From Flaveria trinervia (Eukaryota; Streptophyta; Magnoliopsida; Asterales; Asteraceae), in NCBI GenBank assembly GCA_025506515.1, contig CM046443.1, positions 91,054,201-91,118,200 of the forward strand: a stretch of 64,000 bases of DNA, read 5' to 3'. Each line of letters starts with the position of its first letter. Within the stretch, counting starts at the first letter, position 1. A model generated the notes under the pieces. The model saw only the letters and a list, made by a program, of their open reading frames with translations, was not told where the DNA came from and did not search any database. Position numbers and translations under genes: made by a program. This document shows positions 1 to 11,568 of the stretch, in pieces.

Positions 1-311
1 ATGGTCCATTCGTATGGCCCAGTCGCATGAACGGGTCTGCACACAGATTTTCAGATCTGTAGCCGCTAGGGCTGCCCAAAACCCTAATCTGACAAATTCA
101 ACATGAACCGAAACAAAGTATACATCATCAGATTCGAAAGGGTGATAGGAACGTGGTTTCGAATTCGATTTCAACATAGAAGCAACACACGTAACAAGAT
201 CTGAGCAAAACACGAAGAACATGAAGTGGGTTTAACGTCAAGATCTGAAATTCAATCCAGAAATCAAGAGCTCGGGTTGCTAGAATGATTGTTAGATCAT
301 TCTAGCAGTAA

Positions 312-327
312 CCGACTCTCATACCAA
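312..327 (-). other. Primer-binding site of Copia D
   Basis: Immediately inside the LTR the minus strand reads TTGGTATGAGAGTCGG. This is close to the initiator tRNA-Met complement TGGTATCAGAGC used by many plant LTR elements, with two mismatches in the core. Confidence 0.65.
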
Positions 328-594
328 TTGTGAAGTCGGTTTTTCGGGATCGATAAACATCCGAGCATGTTCCTGACAGAAGGATGAACAACCAAAACCA
401 AAAGTCAAATCAATAACACGAACTATCAAATATTGGTTTCATTGATAAAAACCTAACGATTACAAGCTCGTTACAACATAAGAATCAAGACTCTTGGCAA
501 GGGGAAGATCGAGCATGATCTCCCCTCTCATCCGGCAGCCCTAGGCTCCGGGCAGACTTCCTCTCAATCCTCTATCTCTCTACACATTGAGACC

Positions 595-606
595 GGTATA
601 TATAGG
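595..606 (-). promoter_or_regulatory. TATA box of Copia D LTR
   Basis: The minus strand reads CCTATATATACC. It lies directly downstream of the word array at 620-832, and the expected start site is about 30 bp further at lower coordinates. Position and sequence fit an LTR promoter. Confidence 0.6.
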
Positions 607-619
607 CCTCGGCCCATAT

Positions 620-832
620 TAGATGCGACTGGGCCCATTCGTGCGATTGGACCATGCGTATGGTTCAATCGTACGACTGGACCATGCGTATTGTTCAATC
701 GTATGACTGGACCATACTTATGGTTCAGTCTTACGAATGTCCCAATCGCATCTCTCAGTCGCACGGCTGGTCCATTAGCATGGCTCAGTCGTACGACTGA
801 GTCTCATTCGCATATGCTCCTGCGAATGACCC
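620..832. repeat. CpG-word array in Copia D U3
   Basis: About 15 imperfect short words occur in roughly 210 bp, such as CATGCGTATGG, CAATCGTACGACTGG, CAGTCGCACGGCTGG and CATTCGCATATG. They share the core TRCGNNTG or its complement CANNCGYA. Spacing is irregular, so this is a motif cluster rather than a tandem satellite. Confidence 0.8.
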
Positions 833-929
833 GGTTTCATGTGTTTACAACATATCAGATGTATAACATTAAGCCTAGACTATTCGACAAGTGACGGACA
901 CACTATATATGACTATATATGCTCCAACA

Positions 930-2971
930 AAATGGATTCCATCCAAAAAGAGCCAAGTAGCCGCCTTGTGCCATCCTCAGCAATGCTCACATGCCAACTG
1001 GAAAATGCATAATAAAATCAGCGTTGCTGAGTGGGTTCTAGTTTATAAAAACATTGCATTACCTTTCATTCGTTAAAGCATTATTATTACTATCGCACGT
1101 GATCACACATCATACATACATCAAGGTAATTGTTATTATCTTCATCACCGTTCGTTTCTTACATTTTGCACGTTTCGCACATTTCATACTTATCACACTT
1201 TTCATACTTTATTATCTTTCACTTTTATCTAGATCCTGTCATATGCTTAACCCCATCTTAAGCACAAGACCATATCATCTAGGGTTAAGCGACAAGGACC
1301 CCATATCGCACATATCGCACATATCGCACGTATGGAGTGGTCACTAGGATAGACTCCCCCTGTGTGTGTGAACTCATATGGGTCAGCCAAAATCGCACGC
1401 TGTATGTACACACAGTAATTAGGAAATCGCATGTATTGGAGCAGTCACCAAGACTGAACTCTTACTGTGTGTATGGACCCTTATGAGTTAGCCAAAATCG
1501 CATGCTGTAAATACACACACAGTTGAGCTAACAACTCTCAATGAGTTGTGAACCTTCTTTCATTTGCTTGCAAGCCTTTCATACTTTTATTCATTCATTA
1601 ATGCATGCATTCATTATTTTGTTCCTGTTTTTATTATCTTTCACTTTACGTTACATAATACTTAATCATTTCTTTCATTAACATTCAACGCAAAGCCACG
1701 GGAGGATGAACATACACAAACAGGAACATCAACATGATCATGCAAATCTTCATACATATCAGCATGCATACATAGCATACATCACACATACCATCATGCA
1801 TAATATCATACATAACATCATCATCATCATCATCATCTTATATAATTCATGCCCATCACAATATTTTGACTTCAAAAAGTCAACTTACATAACCCCGGGA
1901 ACATCCTAAGTCAAAGCCTACTTTTACATTTTCCCCCAAAAAGTTAGAAAATATTCGAAGTCCTTAGACGCATGAGCACTATGTAAGCACATGAGCACTA
2001 TGCAGGCGCTTGAACTTTCAGGCGCATGAGAAACACTTAGGCACTTGGGCAACTTTCAGGCGCATTGGCACTATTGGGGCGCATGAGCAACACTTAGTCT
2101 ATTTTGGGCAAATTCTAGGCGCATGAGCACTATGTGGGCGCATGAGTGCCTAAGCGCATGAACTATCTGGGCGCATGAACACTTAGTCAAATTCAGCCTA
2201 TTTCTAGGCACATGAGTACTATATAGACGCATGAGGTTTTGGGCGCATGAGGACACTTCGGCAGATGTCCATACTAGGCGCATGAACCCTATTTGGGCGC
2301 ATGAGTAGTCTATTTCACACTTAAACATCACAATTCAGTCCCCAATCATGCTCAAACTTATTCTAAGCTTAAATCATGCATTATAAGCCTTAGAAACATA
2401 TTCATAACATCATCAAACATAAACATAGCCCAAAAATCAAACCCCACCCGTAACATACACACATACATACATACAAGTACAATACCCACTTTTATAAAAA
2501 CATTCATACATGCATTTTCAGCCCCAAAATCAGTTAAAACATATAAAAGAGGGGTTCTAGAACCCACCTTAGTGGCCTCTTCGGGTAAGACTTCTTCAAA
2601 ACCCGATTGCTACAAGTTCTCACCTAGAAACCCACTAAAACACACATCGAACACACACAAACACAACTAATCATATAACCGAAGCTATGGCTAGTTAAGA
2701 ACATCTAAACACATAAATTCTTACCTTGAATTCGAATCTTTCTTCTTGTTCTTCTTCAAAACCCGAAAACTCTGCACTTTCTCTCTCTAGAATCTGTAAG
2801 CAGAAAGGTGATGTGCAAGAGTGGGCGACCATCACCTTTATTCACCAACTTTTTCAAAGTTTTGTCCTTTTGACACCCTTAGTCCCTCTACTTGAGCTTT
2901 ATTTCCTTTCTTTCCTTTTCCTTCACTTTATTCTTTCTTTACTAACTTTAAAAGAATATCCGGGCGTTACA
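930..2971 (-). repeat. Gypsy A 3' LTR (interrupted by Copia D)
   Basis: It begins on the minus strand with TGTAACGCCCGG at 2971, right after the polypurine tract. It follows the 5' LTR at 27020-29310 through a CA/CAT microsatellite region, a GGCGCATGAG array, and the blocks near 1300-1500 with repeated ATCGCACATATCG. The lower end is cut at 930 by Copia D. About 2.04 kb of the full 2.29 kb is retained here. No gene is present. Confidence 0.85.
1966..2316. repeat. GGCGCATGAG word array in Gypsy A 3' LTR
   Basis: About 18 copies of a 10-12 bp word (GGCGCATGAGCACTATG, AGGCGCATGAA, GGCACATGAG and variants) are separated by 5-15 bp. The same array is present at 28266-28650 in the 5' LTR, so it belongs to the element. 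Its CGCATGAG half matches part of the CATTCGCATGAG words in the Sire A LTR. Confidence 0.85.
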
Positions 2972-2984
2972 AGTCCACCCCCTT
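2972..2984 (-). other. Polypurine tract of Gypsy A
   Basis: The minus strand reads AAGGGGGTGGACT and abuts the 3' LTR start. The same purine run next to the LTR is seen in Gypsy B (25283-25296) and Gypsy F (62351-62364). Confidence 0.75.
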
Positions 2985-3007
2985 ATAGGTTTCGTCCCTG
3001 AAACCTG

Positions 3008-5898
3008 TTATTCCTCAAACAATTGTGGGTAATGCTGTCTCATTTCTTCTTTTGTCTCCCACGTAGACTCGGATCCCTTCATGTGCTTCCACTGTTCACG
3101 CACAAGAGGAACCACTTTATTCCTTAATCTCTTCTCTTTACGACCAATGATTGCCACTGGTTGCTCCACATAATTGAGCCATTTGTCTACCTCGAAATCC
3201 TACAGTGGAACAATCATATCTTCATCTGGTAAACACTTTCTCAGATGAGATACATGGAATGTCGGATGAATTCCACTTAACTCATCTGGTAGCTCCAATC
3301 TATAGGCCACCTCCCCTACTCGAGCAACGATTTGGAAAGGCCCTAGTACTTTGGACTCAACTTACCCCGCTTTCTGAACCGAATGATACCTTTCCAAGGT
3401 GAGACTTTCAACATGACCCTATCACCCACCTGAAACTCAATCGGTCTATGTCTCTTATCAGCATACGATTTTTGCCTATCTTTAGCTGCCTTCATAAAGG
3501 CTTTGATCCTTTCCAGCTTCTCAGTCGTAGCCTCGACCACTTCGACGCTCCCTAACTCTTTATGACCAATATCACCCCAACACACGGGTGTTCTACATCT
3601 CCTCCCGTATAGCATCTCATAGTGAGGCATACCAATACTGGCAACTATTGTTATATGAGAACTCAGCTAACGGTAGGTGGTCATCCCAACTTCCTCCAAA
3701 TTCAATGATGCATGCCCGAAGCATATCTTCCAGCGTCTGAATCGTCCTTTCTGACTGACCATCCGTCTAAGGATGATAAGCCATGCTAATGTGTAACCTC
3801 GTCCCCATTGCGTCGTGGAATTTCGTCCTGAATTTAGATGTAAATCGGGTGTCACGATCAGACACAATTGACACTGGCACACCATGACGAGTTACAATCT
3901 CTTTGATGAACAGATCCGCCAACCTCTCGGATGAATATGTCTCACGGATCGGTAGGAAGTGAGCACTTTTCATCAAACGATCGACTATCACCCATATAGC
4001 ATCATACCCTCGCGTGGTACGCGGTAGCTTCGTTATAAGTCCATGGGGATATGCTCCCACTTCCACTCCGGTATATCCAAAGGTTGGACCTTCCCATACG
4101 GCTTTTGGTGCTCGGCCTTCACTTGTAAGCAAGTAAGGCATTTACTCACATGCTCCACCACATCACGCTTCATGCCCGACCACCAATAATATTTCTTCAT
4201 GTCTTGGTACATCTTCGTAGCACCGAGGTGAATAGAGTATCGAGTTTTATGAGCTTCATCCATAATCTTCACACATAGATCCCCAAAATGTGGAATCCAC
4301 ATCCATCCGAACGGGTCCTAACACCAAGTGTGTTTTCACCCAACTCCGCTACTAGACCTCTCATTCTTTCAGAGTTAAGATGATCTTCTTTTGACGCTTC
4401 ATCTTGAAACTCCTTGACTTGCTTCATCACATCAGAGTTCATGATCAACTGGTAAGCTTTCACCCGAATCGGTTCAGGTCTCTCCTTTCGGCTAAGGGCA
4501 TCCGCCACCACGTTGGCTTTGCCCAGATGATAATGGATCTTGCAATCATAATCTTTTATGAGCTCCAACCATCTCCTCTGCCTCATGTTCAGGTCCTTCT
4601 GCTCGAAGAAGTACTTCAAGCTTTTTTGGTCGGTAAATATGGTGCACTTCGTCCCGTATAGGTAGCGCCTCCATATCTTTAACACGAAGACCACAACCGC
4701 TAGCTCCAAGTCATGAGTAGGATAATTAACCTCATGAACTTTCAACTGTTGGGATGCATAGGCTATAACCTTTCCTTTCTGCATTAACACACATCCCAAC
4801 CCCGAATAGGAAGCATCTGAATAAACCACCAAATCTTCGATTCCATCGAGTAATGACAAGACTGGAGCTCGAGTCAACCTCGTCTTTAACTCCTTGAACG
4901 CCTTCTCTTGAGCTTGACGCCATACAAACTTTACATCCTTCCGGGTCAGCTTGGTTAGTGGAGAAATCTTAGAGAAGTCCTGAATGAACCTCCTATAATA
5001 GCCTGCCAAACCCAAGAAACTACAAATCTCGGATGGAGTCTTTGGTGACTTCCATTGCATCACCGCCTCCACCTTTGCCGGGTCTACCATAATCCCCTCA
5101 GGATTCACTACATGACCGAAGAATTGAACTTCGCGCAACCAAAACACGCACTTAGAGAACTTGGCGTACAACTTCTACTTTCTCAACATCTCCAAAACCT
5201 CCCGAATGTGACAACATGCTCTATCTCGCTCTTTGAATAAATCAAGATATCATCAATAAACACAATCACTGATTTATCCAACATCGGCCGACACACTCGA
5301 TTCATCAGATCCATAAAAGCTCGTGTTGGTCAACCCGAAAGACATAACGAGAAACTCGTAGTGTCCATAACGCATGCAAAAAGCTGTTTTAGGAATATCC
5401 TGCTCCTTCACTTTCAACTGGTGGTAGCCAGATTGAAGGTCTATCCTTGAAAACTAACTGGCACCCTGAAGCTAATCAAATAGGTCATCAGTTCTCAATA
5501 ACAAATACCGATTCTTCACTGTCAACTTGTTCAACTCACGGTATTCTATACACATTCTCATGCTACCGTCCTTTTTCTTTACAAATAAGACCGGAGCACC
5601 CCAAGGAGAGATACTCAGTCTGATGAACCCTTTATCTAGCAACTCCTGCAATTGCTCCATCAACTCCTTCATCTCAGTCGGAGCCAACCGATACGATGTA
5701 TTCTTGGATGTATGCCTACGGTCGGGCAACGATCATATGCCTACGGATATCTGCCGACAACCCTTGGATGTATTCTTGATCTTTCGTGACAGAGGTGTCA
5801 CTTGATCCGGCACCAGATGTGCCATCTCGTTAAACTTGGTGGTGTATTGCTGATGTGTCATCGTTCCCGCCTCCAGCTCAGGAACTCCTTTCACTTTG
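3008..5898 (-). pseudogene. Gypsy A gag-pol remnant (RT, RNase H, integrase, chromodomain)
   Basis: Reading on the minus strand, 5898-5735 encodes a gag fragment (AGTMTHQQYTTKFNEMAHL). A deletion then joins it straight to the RT N-terminus (5729-5472), removing the rest of gag, the zinc knuckles and protease. RT continues through an intact FIDDILIYSKS catalytic box near 5230-5265. The RT thumb and RNase H occupy 5171-4269 (YSDASYSG, TDQKSLKYFF, VVADALSR). Integrase spans about 4302-3400, with an HHCC-type start, DAIWVIVDRL and VSDRDTRFTS. The C-terminus at 3340-3008 is a chromodomain (VVPLVREQWKH, GSESTW, HYPQLFEE), which places the element in the Tekay-like chromoviruses. Frameshifts occur near 5170-5470, 4300, 3800 and 3630, so it is dead. 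The TAA stop is at 3008-3010. Confidence 0.85.
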
Positions 5899-7663
5899 TG
5901 TAACACCTGGTTGTTTTTTGAAGTCGACAAAAGTAGAAAAAAAGAAATAAAATCCACAGTCGAGGGACCAAACTTGCCAAAATGGGAGAAAGATTAGAAG
6001 AGTGGGGGATTAAGAGGGGAGGGCAGCCCACACCCTCCCCCACATTCACAATTTTCGGCCATAGAGAGAAAAGGGGAAGAAAAGTGGCCTAAAGCTTCGG
6101 GTTTTCTTGGATTCAAGCATGAAAGTTGAGGTGTACCGGGTTGGATTGAAGCTCTACTCGATGGTGTTGTTTGTGTGAGTTTTAGGACCCCTCTTTTACA
6201 CGTTTTCAACTGATTTTGGGCTGGAACACATAGTAAAAACCATTTTTGATATGTGTGTGTTGAACCCGTGTGTATGTGTTTGTGTGTGATTCGAATGGCT
6301 TTTGATTTCGGGCTTGTGTGTGCTTGAATGGTGTTGTGGTATGTATTTCTAAGGTTTAGGATGGTTGATTTATGCTTAGAATGAGTTTGGGAGGGCTTGG
6401 AGGACAAAAAATCGCAGATTGGGTTTGGGATGAGCTGCATTCTGTATCAGCTAGGGCTACGCGACCGAATGGCATGCGACTGAGGTTCATTCGCATGTGA
6501 GTCGTGCGACTAGAGTCCATACGCTTGTGAGTCGTGCGACAGAGGTTCATTCGCATGGAGGTCATGCGACTGAGGTCCATACGCCTAGATTCATCCGCAT
6601 TAGGTCCATTCGCATGGGATTCATCAGCATTAGGTCCATTCGAATAGGTGTCCATCTGCATTAGGTCCATTCGCATGGAGTTCATCCGCATTGTGTCCAT
6701 CCGGATTGGGTCCATTCGCATAGGGCCCATTCGCCTGGTGTTCATCCGCATGGTGTCAATCATATGGGAGGTCGTGCGACTGAAGGATGCTCATACGCCC
6801 AAGTAGGGCTTGTGTACCTGAGGGAACATAGTTTATTTTGACGTGGAAGGTTCCCGGGAGTTCATGTAAGATGATTTTTGAGGCCATAGAGGTTTTGTTG
6901 GGCATGGATGATGATTTATGATGTTGTATGATTGTGCGTGATGTATGTATGTTTGCATGACGCCTGTATAATGATGTTGACTGTGCATATTGATGTTCCT
7001 TGTTATAATGTATGTTTATCTTTCTCGGTGGATTACGTGTTATAGTTGTGAAAGAAAGATAAAGTATTATGTAACATAAAATGAAGATAATGAAAGAGGA
7101 ACATAATGATAGAATGCATGCATTAATTAAAAAGAAAGTAAAGAAAGGCTTGCAAGCAAAATGTACGGAGGTGCACGACTCTAAATGTCGTAAGCTCAAT
7201 TGTGTGTGGTGTAGCTAACCCTTAAGGATACATGTAGGGGTCCAGTCTTTATGAGACCAGTGATATAGTCATGGTTGTAGTGGTTACTCACCACGGTGCT
7301 GGTGCTAGGCTTTGGGCATATGGAAGTCATTATGATCTTCGCAGTACCTGCTTTGTGCATCGTTTGAGGTGTAGTATACAGTTGGGATCTTTGTCGATTG
7401 CCGTGGGCTTGAGCAGGTATGTGCATATGGAAGTCACTTATGATTTCGGCCCAGTATCCGCGTGGGACATTACGTTTGGGAGTTATAGCTGATGACATGA
7501 TCGGAAAAGAGTTAAAGAGAAAGAAAGGAAAGTGATGAACAGTTAAAAGGAAGATAATAATGATATTATCTATGTGTACGTCGATGGGTGATCATGTACG
7601 AAAGTATAGTATTGATGTGATATAGAGTAAAGAAACGGTTAAAGAAAGGAAAAGTCTGTGTAT
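5899..7663 (+). repeat. Gypsy B 5' LTR, first part
   Basis: It starts TGTAACACCTGG at 5899 and matches the 3' LTR at 25297 onward. It interrupts the gag fragment of Gypsy A; the flank just before it is CTTTG. The LTR is itself broken at 7663 by Sire C and resumes at 20008-20318, giving a full LTR of about 2.07 kb. It holds the CpG-word array at 6460-6785. No protein-coding potential is evident; open frames here are incidental. Confidence 0.9.
6460..6785. repeat. CpG-word array in Gypsy B 5' LTR
   Basis: About 20 words of the type CATTCGCATG, GTCGTGCGACTG, CATCCGCATTAGG and CCATACGCC are separated by short GTCC/TTCATC spacers. It recurs in the 3' LTR at 25855-26195, and at the equivalent place in the Gypsy F LTR (61470-61745). 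Confidence 0.85.
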
Positions 7664-7699
7664 TGTTGGACCAAAAGAACCAATGAGCCAAGATCAGAA

Positions 7700-8200
7700 A
7701 ACCTCTAAGTCCCACATGGTATCACAACAACTGCTGAAAGCCTCATCAGTAGTTTGACAAGTGCTGAAGACTTCAACAGCTGAAGATCAAGTGCTGAAGA
7801 CTTCAACAGCTGAAGAACACACAAGTGTGTGAAGCTGAAAGACCAAAGTACTGAAGTACAACAGCTGAAGAGTTTACAAGTGCTGAAGATCAACAACTGA
7901 TGTACAAGGTCTGAAGACAAGACTGAAGACATCAGCTGATGATATCTACTGAAGTCATCAGCTGATGAAACACCTGAAGGTCAAAGTCTGAAGATCAAGT
8001 ACTGAAGCCTCAGTAGTTTGTCACAACTGCTGAAGAGTACTTCTTCAGTAGTTGTGATATCAGTAGTTTTATATTTTTATGTTTCAGTAGTTTTGTAAAA
8101 CGACTGAAGAGCTTGTTCTTCAGTCGTTGTAGTTTCAGTAGTTTTATATTTTGTACTTAACATGCTGATATGTTCTCAGTAGTTGTGAACATTTCAGTAG
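7700..8200. repeat. CTTCAGTAGTT word array in Sire C 5' LTR
   Basis: More than 20 words of the type CTTCAGTAGTT, CAGCTGAAGA, GTGCTGAAGACTTC and ACTGAAGT occur on both strands. CTTCAGTAGTT and AACTACTGAAG are reverse complements, so the array can form many small hairpins. The same words recur at 14889-15555 and 19190-19690 and are not seen in the other elements. Confidence 0.85.
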
Positions 8201-8275
8201 TTTGTAAGAATTAGTTATTTTTGTATTAGATCTGCCAGTTGTCACTTTCCGTGATAACAGCAGTGATTGTTGCAC

Positions 8276-8286
8276 TCTATATAAGG
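8276..8286 (+). promoter_or_regulatory. TATA box of Sire C 5' LTR
   Basis: TCTATATAAGG lies just downstream of the word array. The same site is at 19760-19770 in the 3' LTR. It is a good match to a plant TATA box, with transcription expected about 30 bp downstream. Confidence 0.7.
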
Positions 8287-8516
8287 AGTGACAACCTATT
8301 GTAACGGTGGAATGAGGAATGAATGAATGATTGATTAGAAATATTCTACATCTATAAACATTCCTTGAAATCAGAAATATATATTCTCTCCCTATAACCG
8401 TATGCGCTCTTAATGCTTACAAGTATCGATTGCTTGCTACAATTTGTCTAATTCTAGTTTTATTCCGCTGCTTTGTATTCTAATACATCAAACTTGTGAT
8501 CACTGATCCTGTCAAA

Positions 8517-8531
8517 TGGTATCAGAGCAGG
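8517..8531 (+). other. Primer-binding site of Sire C
   Basis: TGGTATCAGAGCAGG starts two bases after the LTR end. It matches the initiator tRNA-Met complement over its first 12 bases. Confidence 0.9.
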
Positions 8532-8724
8532 TTAATCATTGATCGATAATAATTGATCATTGAAACTGCTATTCAAGATCTAAGTTTGATTGAATTAGCT
8601 TTTTTTTTGCAAGAAACGGTTATAGAGATTGAATTTTCTGTATTTCTGCTCATTCATCCTGAGATTTTTCTTGGGTCTCATTAAAACCTTTTAAAACTTG
8701 AACTAAATTGTTTTTGAACTGAAA

Positions 8725-11568
8725 ATGACCACTCCTTCCAATGATCCTCACAATACTGGTTCCTCAACCAAGCCACCTATGCTGGTTAGGAACGAGTATA
8801 ACATATGGCAAAGACGTATGCTCCATCACCTGTCTGTTAACAGCGCAGGGTGTTGGACATCAGTGGTACATGGTCCACACAAGCCTATGGTGAATAACCC
8901 GGAAACCAATCAAATGGTTCCAAGAGGAGGGAGCAATACTCAGATGAGGATAAGAAGTTGCTTGAAATTGATGCAAAAGCCCATGGAATTCTGGCCATGG
9001 CATTGCCAATGAAATCTATTCTGGGCTAATGCATCATGAAACTGCCCATGACCTCTGGATTGCTTTGAAAGAACAATTTGGAGGAACAGATGAGGTCTTG
9101 GCAAATAATAGAGAAATTCTTGCCCAACAATATGAGACATTCTCTCATAGAAAGGGTGAGACACTGACTCAACAATATGAGCGGTTTCTTGTTTGATCTC
9201 TGAACTAAAAATGGTCAAACTTGAATACACCAATATTCAGATGAATAACAGATTTCTCAGATCACTGCCTGAGAGATGGGACACATATACTATTGTCCTA
9301 CGCTCCAGTGCAAGTTTGGACAAACTATCTCTCACCCAACTCCATGGGAAACTGCTCACTTTTGAGAGAGAAGATAGAACAGAAGAGAAAGCTGTCTTCA
9401 TCTGGAAAGCTCACTGAAGACTTTGTACAAGGCAACACTGCCTTGGTGGGTCATGAGTCAGAATATGCTTCATCTGAATGCCAGTATGATGAGCATATTA
9501 ATTTCTCTTCAAGCACTTCTGATTCTGCATTTGTGAGTGTTGATGGTCAGTTTACTGGGTGTAATAATGACAATCTATGTTCATTATGGATGATCTCAAG
9601 GGGATTGCTGATGATGACTTAGAAGAGATGGATATTTTGAGCCAAATGGCCTTGATAAATATCAGATCTCAGAAGTTCTATAAAAGAACTGGAAGAAAAT
9701 TCCCAGGACTCTCTGGCAAAACCAAAGTTGGTTTTGACAAGAGCAAGTTGAGGTGTCACAAATGCCAAAGGCTTGGACACTTTGCAAGAGAGTGTAGATC
9801 AACTGGATCTAACTCCACTGCACCCTTTGTGACTTTTCCTGGCAATAGTCAACAACACAGAGGGCAACATCCTGTCACCTCTAGTCATCATCCTCAACAA
9901 CAATCTCCGGCATATTTTGTTCCTCAGGGTCAAATGCCATATCCGTACCCTTGTTATTACATGCCACAGTCAAATCAAGTTCAAGTTCCTATGGACACCA
10001 CAACCTCATGCACTACCAGAACCTCAGCCTTCCCAATCTCATCAACAACCTCAATCTCAACAACACAGCTTCTTCACCCCAGGAGTTGTTGACTGGAGCA
10101 GTTTACCAGATGACTTGTCTGGTCATGATCAACTGTTCTCAGGTGCTGGTCAACATGGTGGTGACAGTCCTTTGGGAATCTAGCTCTTATGGCTTTGGAG
10201 TCTGCTGATACTTCATTTTCAATGCCTCTACACCTCAGGTATCACAGGTATCCTCTGAGGCAAAAGCCAAATATGTTCTGAACCATGCATAGCAGCATTT
10301 GCTTCCATTAGAGAAGCAAATGTAGCTCTAATTAATAAGAACATTGAGCTAGAACAAAAAATTTCCAAAAACAAAGCTGAGTTTGAGTTTGTGCTCAAAG
10401 ATAAAAATGATGAGATTTATAAACTGAATTGCCAAATAATTGATGATAAGGCTAGAGAAGAAGTACTTCTAGAGAAGTACAAAGATCTCAAAGAAACCCT
10501 TGCAGTTACCCAGGTCGAGTGTGATAGATGGGTACAATCATGCAAAGGTTTTGAAATGCTTCTTAGTAAGCAATCTGCTTCAAATGTGAAGTTTGGAATT
10601 GGTTACAATCACACTGCTCCACCTACAGATTTTACCCCAAGAGCAGAGGTAGAATCTGATGGGAGAGTGATAACCAATCCATCACATCATGTGATCTACC
10701 TTCTGATACAGCACAATCAGAAGTAAGTAGCAGTCAGCATCAAGCCCTCTTTGAACCTATCAGCTGATGTTGATGGTTCAAATGCTGACATTCACATGAT
10801 CAATGAGTTGATCAACTCAGGAGTTAATCCTGAAGGTCCTGAAAGGACTAGAGAGCAGGATTTAACACCTGAAGTTCAAACTTCAACTGCTGTCAGTACT
10901 GAAGAGAAGAAAACTGGCAGTAGAAAGAGTTTGAAGACTACTAAAGAGGTAGTCAAGAAAGCAACCAATGCTTCCAAAGCATTGAAGAACAAGTCTTCTG
11001 TTGCTTCACATCTTTAGTTGATGATCAACCTAAGATGAAGAAGAAACCATGTGAAGTATGTGGTTTGTTCAATCATCTTACAGATGATTGTTGGTACAAA
11101 AGAGGTTCCAAACTCAAACAAAAAGAAGAAATTAATGAGAAAATGGTAAAAATGAAAACTGAGTTTGAGACCACATTTGTATCAGCAACATCAAATCCTG
11201 TAACCCTTAAGTCCTTAAAGAAATCCAAAAAGGAAGGGGTTAAACAGGTGACAGCTGAGGGTGCTCAAAAGAAGAAGGTGCAACATAGGAACTTATCAAA
11301 CTCCACTAGCAATGTGTCTGATGAGCTGAAAGCTTTATCACAAAATCAGACACAGCTGGTGATGATGGTACAACATCTGTTGGGTAGAGTTAACCAACTA
11401 GATTCTCCTATGTTGAAACCACAGAAAAGGAGGTCCAAGCCAAAGGACTCCTCTTCTACACCATCTTCTTCCTCTCAGGCTGTTGTTTCAAATAAACATG
11501 TTAGTTTACCATCTATTGATGAGACCAGGCCCAAAACCAAAAAGGTTTGGGTCTCTAAAACTAACTGA
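8725..11568 (+). pseudogene. Sire C gag remnant with two CCHC zinc knuckles
   Basis: The ATG at 8725 opens a Sirevirus-like gag (MLVRNEYNIWQRRMLHHL), with the capsid-type region continuing through frameshifts to about 9415 (LRSLPERWDTYTIVL). A first CCHC knuckle, CHKCQRLGHFAREC, is at 9754-9795, followed by a Gln/Pro-rich stretch. A predicted coiled coil lies at 10391-10600 (Lys/Glu-rich). A second knuckle, CEVCGLFNHLTDDC, is at 11050-11091. The final frame ends with TGA at 11566-11568. At least five frameshifts or stops break it, for example near 8965, 9040-9190 and 9415. Gag would form the particle and bind RNA; two knuckles and a long C-terminal extension make it unusually large. Confidence 0.85.

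Larger units (their letters stand above)
1..929 (-). mobile_element. Copia D: 5' LTR and leader, truncated by window edge
   Basis: This is the 5' end of a minus-strand LTR retrotransposon. It has an LTR at 329-929, a tRNA-Met-like primer-binding site just inside it, and about 310 bp of non-coding leader that runs off the left edge. No gag or pol is visible, so the superfamily is inferred from the PBS and the short 601-bp LTR (copia-like). It is inserted in the 3' LTR of Gypsy A: the sequence from 930 onward matches the interior of the Gypsy A 5' LTR near 27217. Bases 1-50 also contain CATTCG/GTCGCATG words like those arrayed in the LTR. Confidence 0.75.
329..929 (-). repeat. Copia D 5' LTR
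   Basis: On the minus strand it starts TGTTGGAGC at 929 and ends CCGACTTCACA at 329, so it has TG...CA termini. It contains a CpG-word array, then a TATA box, in promoter order. The partner LTR is outside the window, so the boundaries rest on the termini, the adjacent PBS and the break in the Gypsy A LTR at 930. Confidence 0.75.
930..5898 (-). mobile_element. Gypsy A (Tekay-like chromovirus), 3' portion
   Basis: This is the 3' part of a minus-strand Ty3/gypsy element: a partial 3' LTR (930-2971), a polypurine tract and a decayed gag-pol (3008-5898). The 5' part lies at 26788-29310, displaced by the insertion of Gypsy B at 5899. The last 190 bp or so of the 3' LTR were separated by the insertion of Copia D and should lie left of the window. 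Confidence 0.85.
7664..8514 (+). repeat. Sire C 5' LTR
   Basis: 851 bp, TGTTGGACC...CCTGTCA, near-identical to the 3' LTR at 19152-20007 apart from a few small indels and substitutions, which indicates a fairly recent insertion. The U3 part is dense in CTTCAGTAGTT/AACTACTGAAG words (7700-8200), followed by a TATA box at 8276-8286. Confidence 0.93.

Noticed and set aside
620..832. CRISPR-like array
   Set aside because: The repeats are short, imperfect, on both strands and irregularly spaced, in plant LTR DNA without cas genes.
2071..2331. Cys/Ala/Leu-rich repeat frame in the Gypsy A LTR
   Set aside because: It is the translation of the GGCGCATGAG array, not a gene.
5994..6763. Two long minus-strand frames over the Gypsy B LTR array
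   Set aside because: The Met-Arg-Met-Asp repeats are simply the CpG-word array read as codons. The same occurs at 25826-26071 and 61327-61638.
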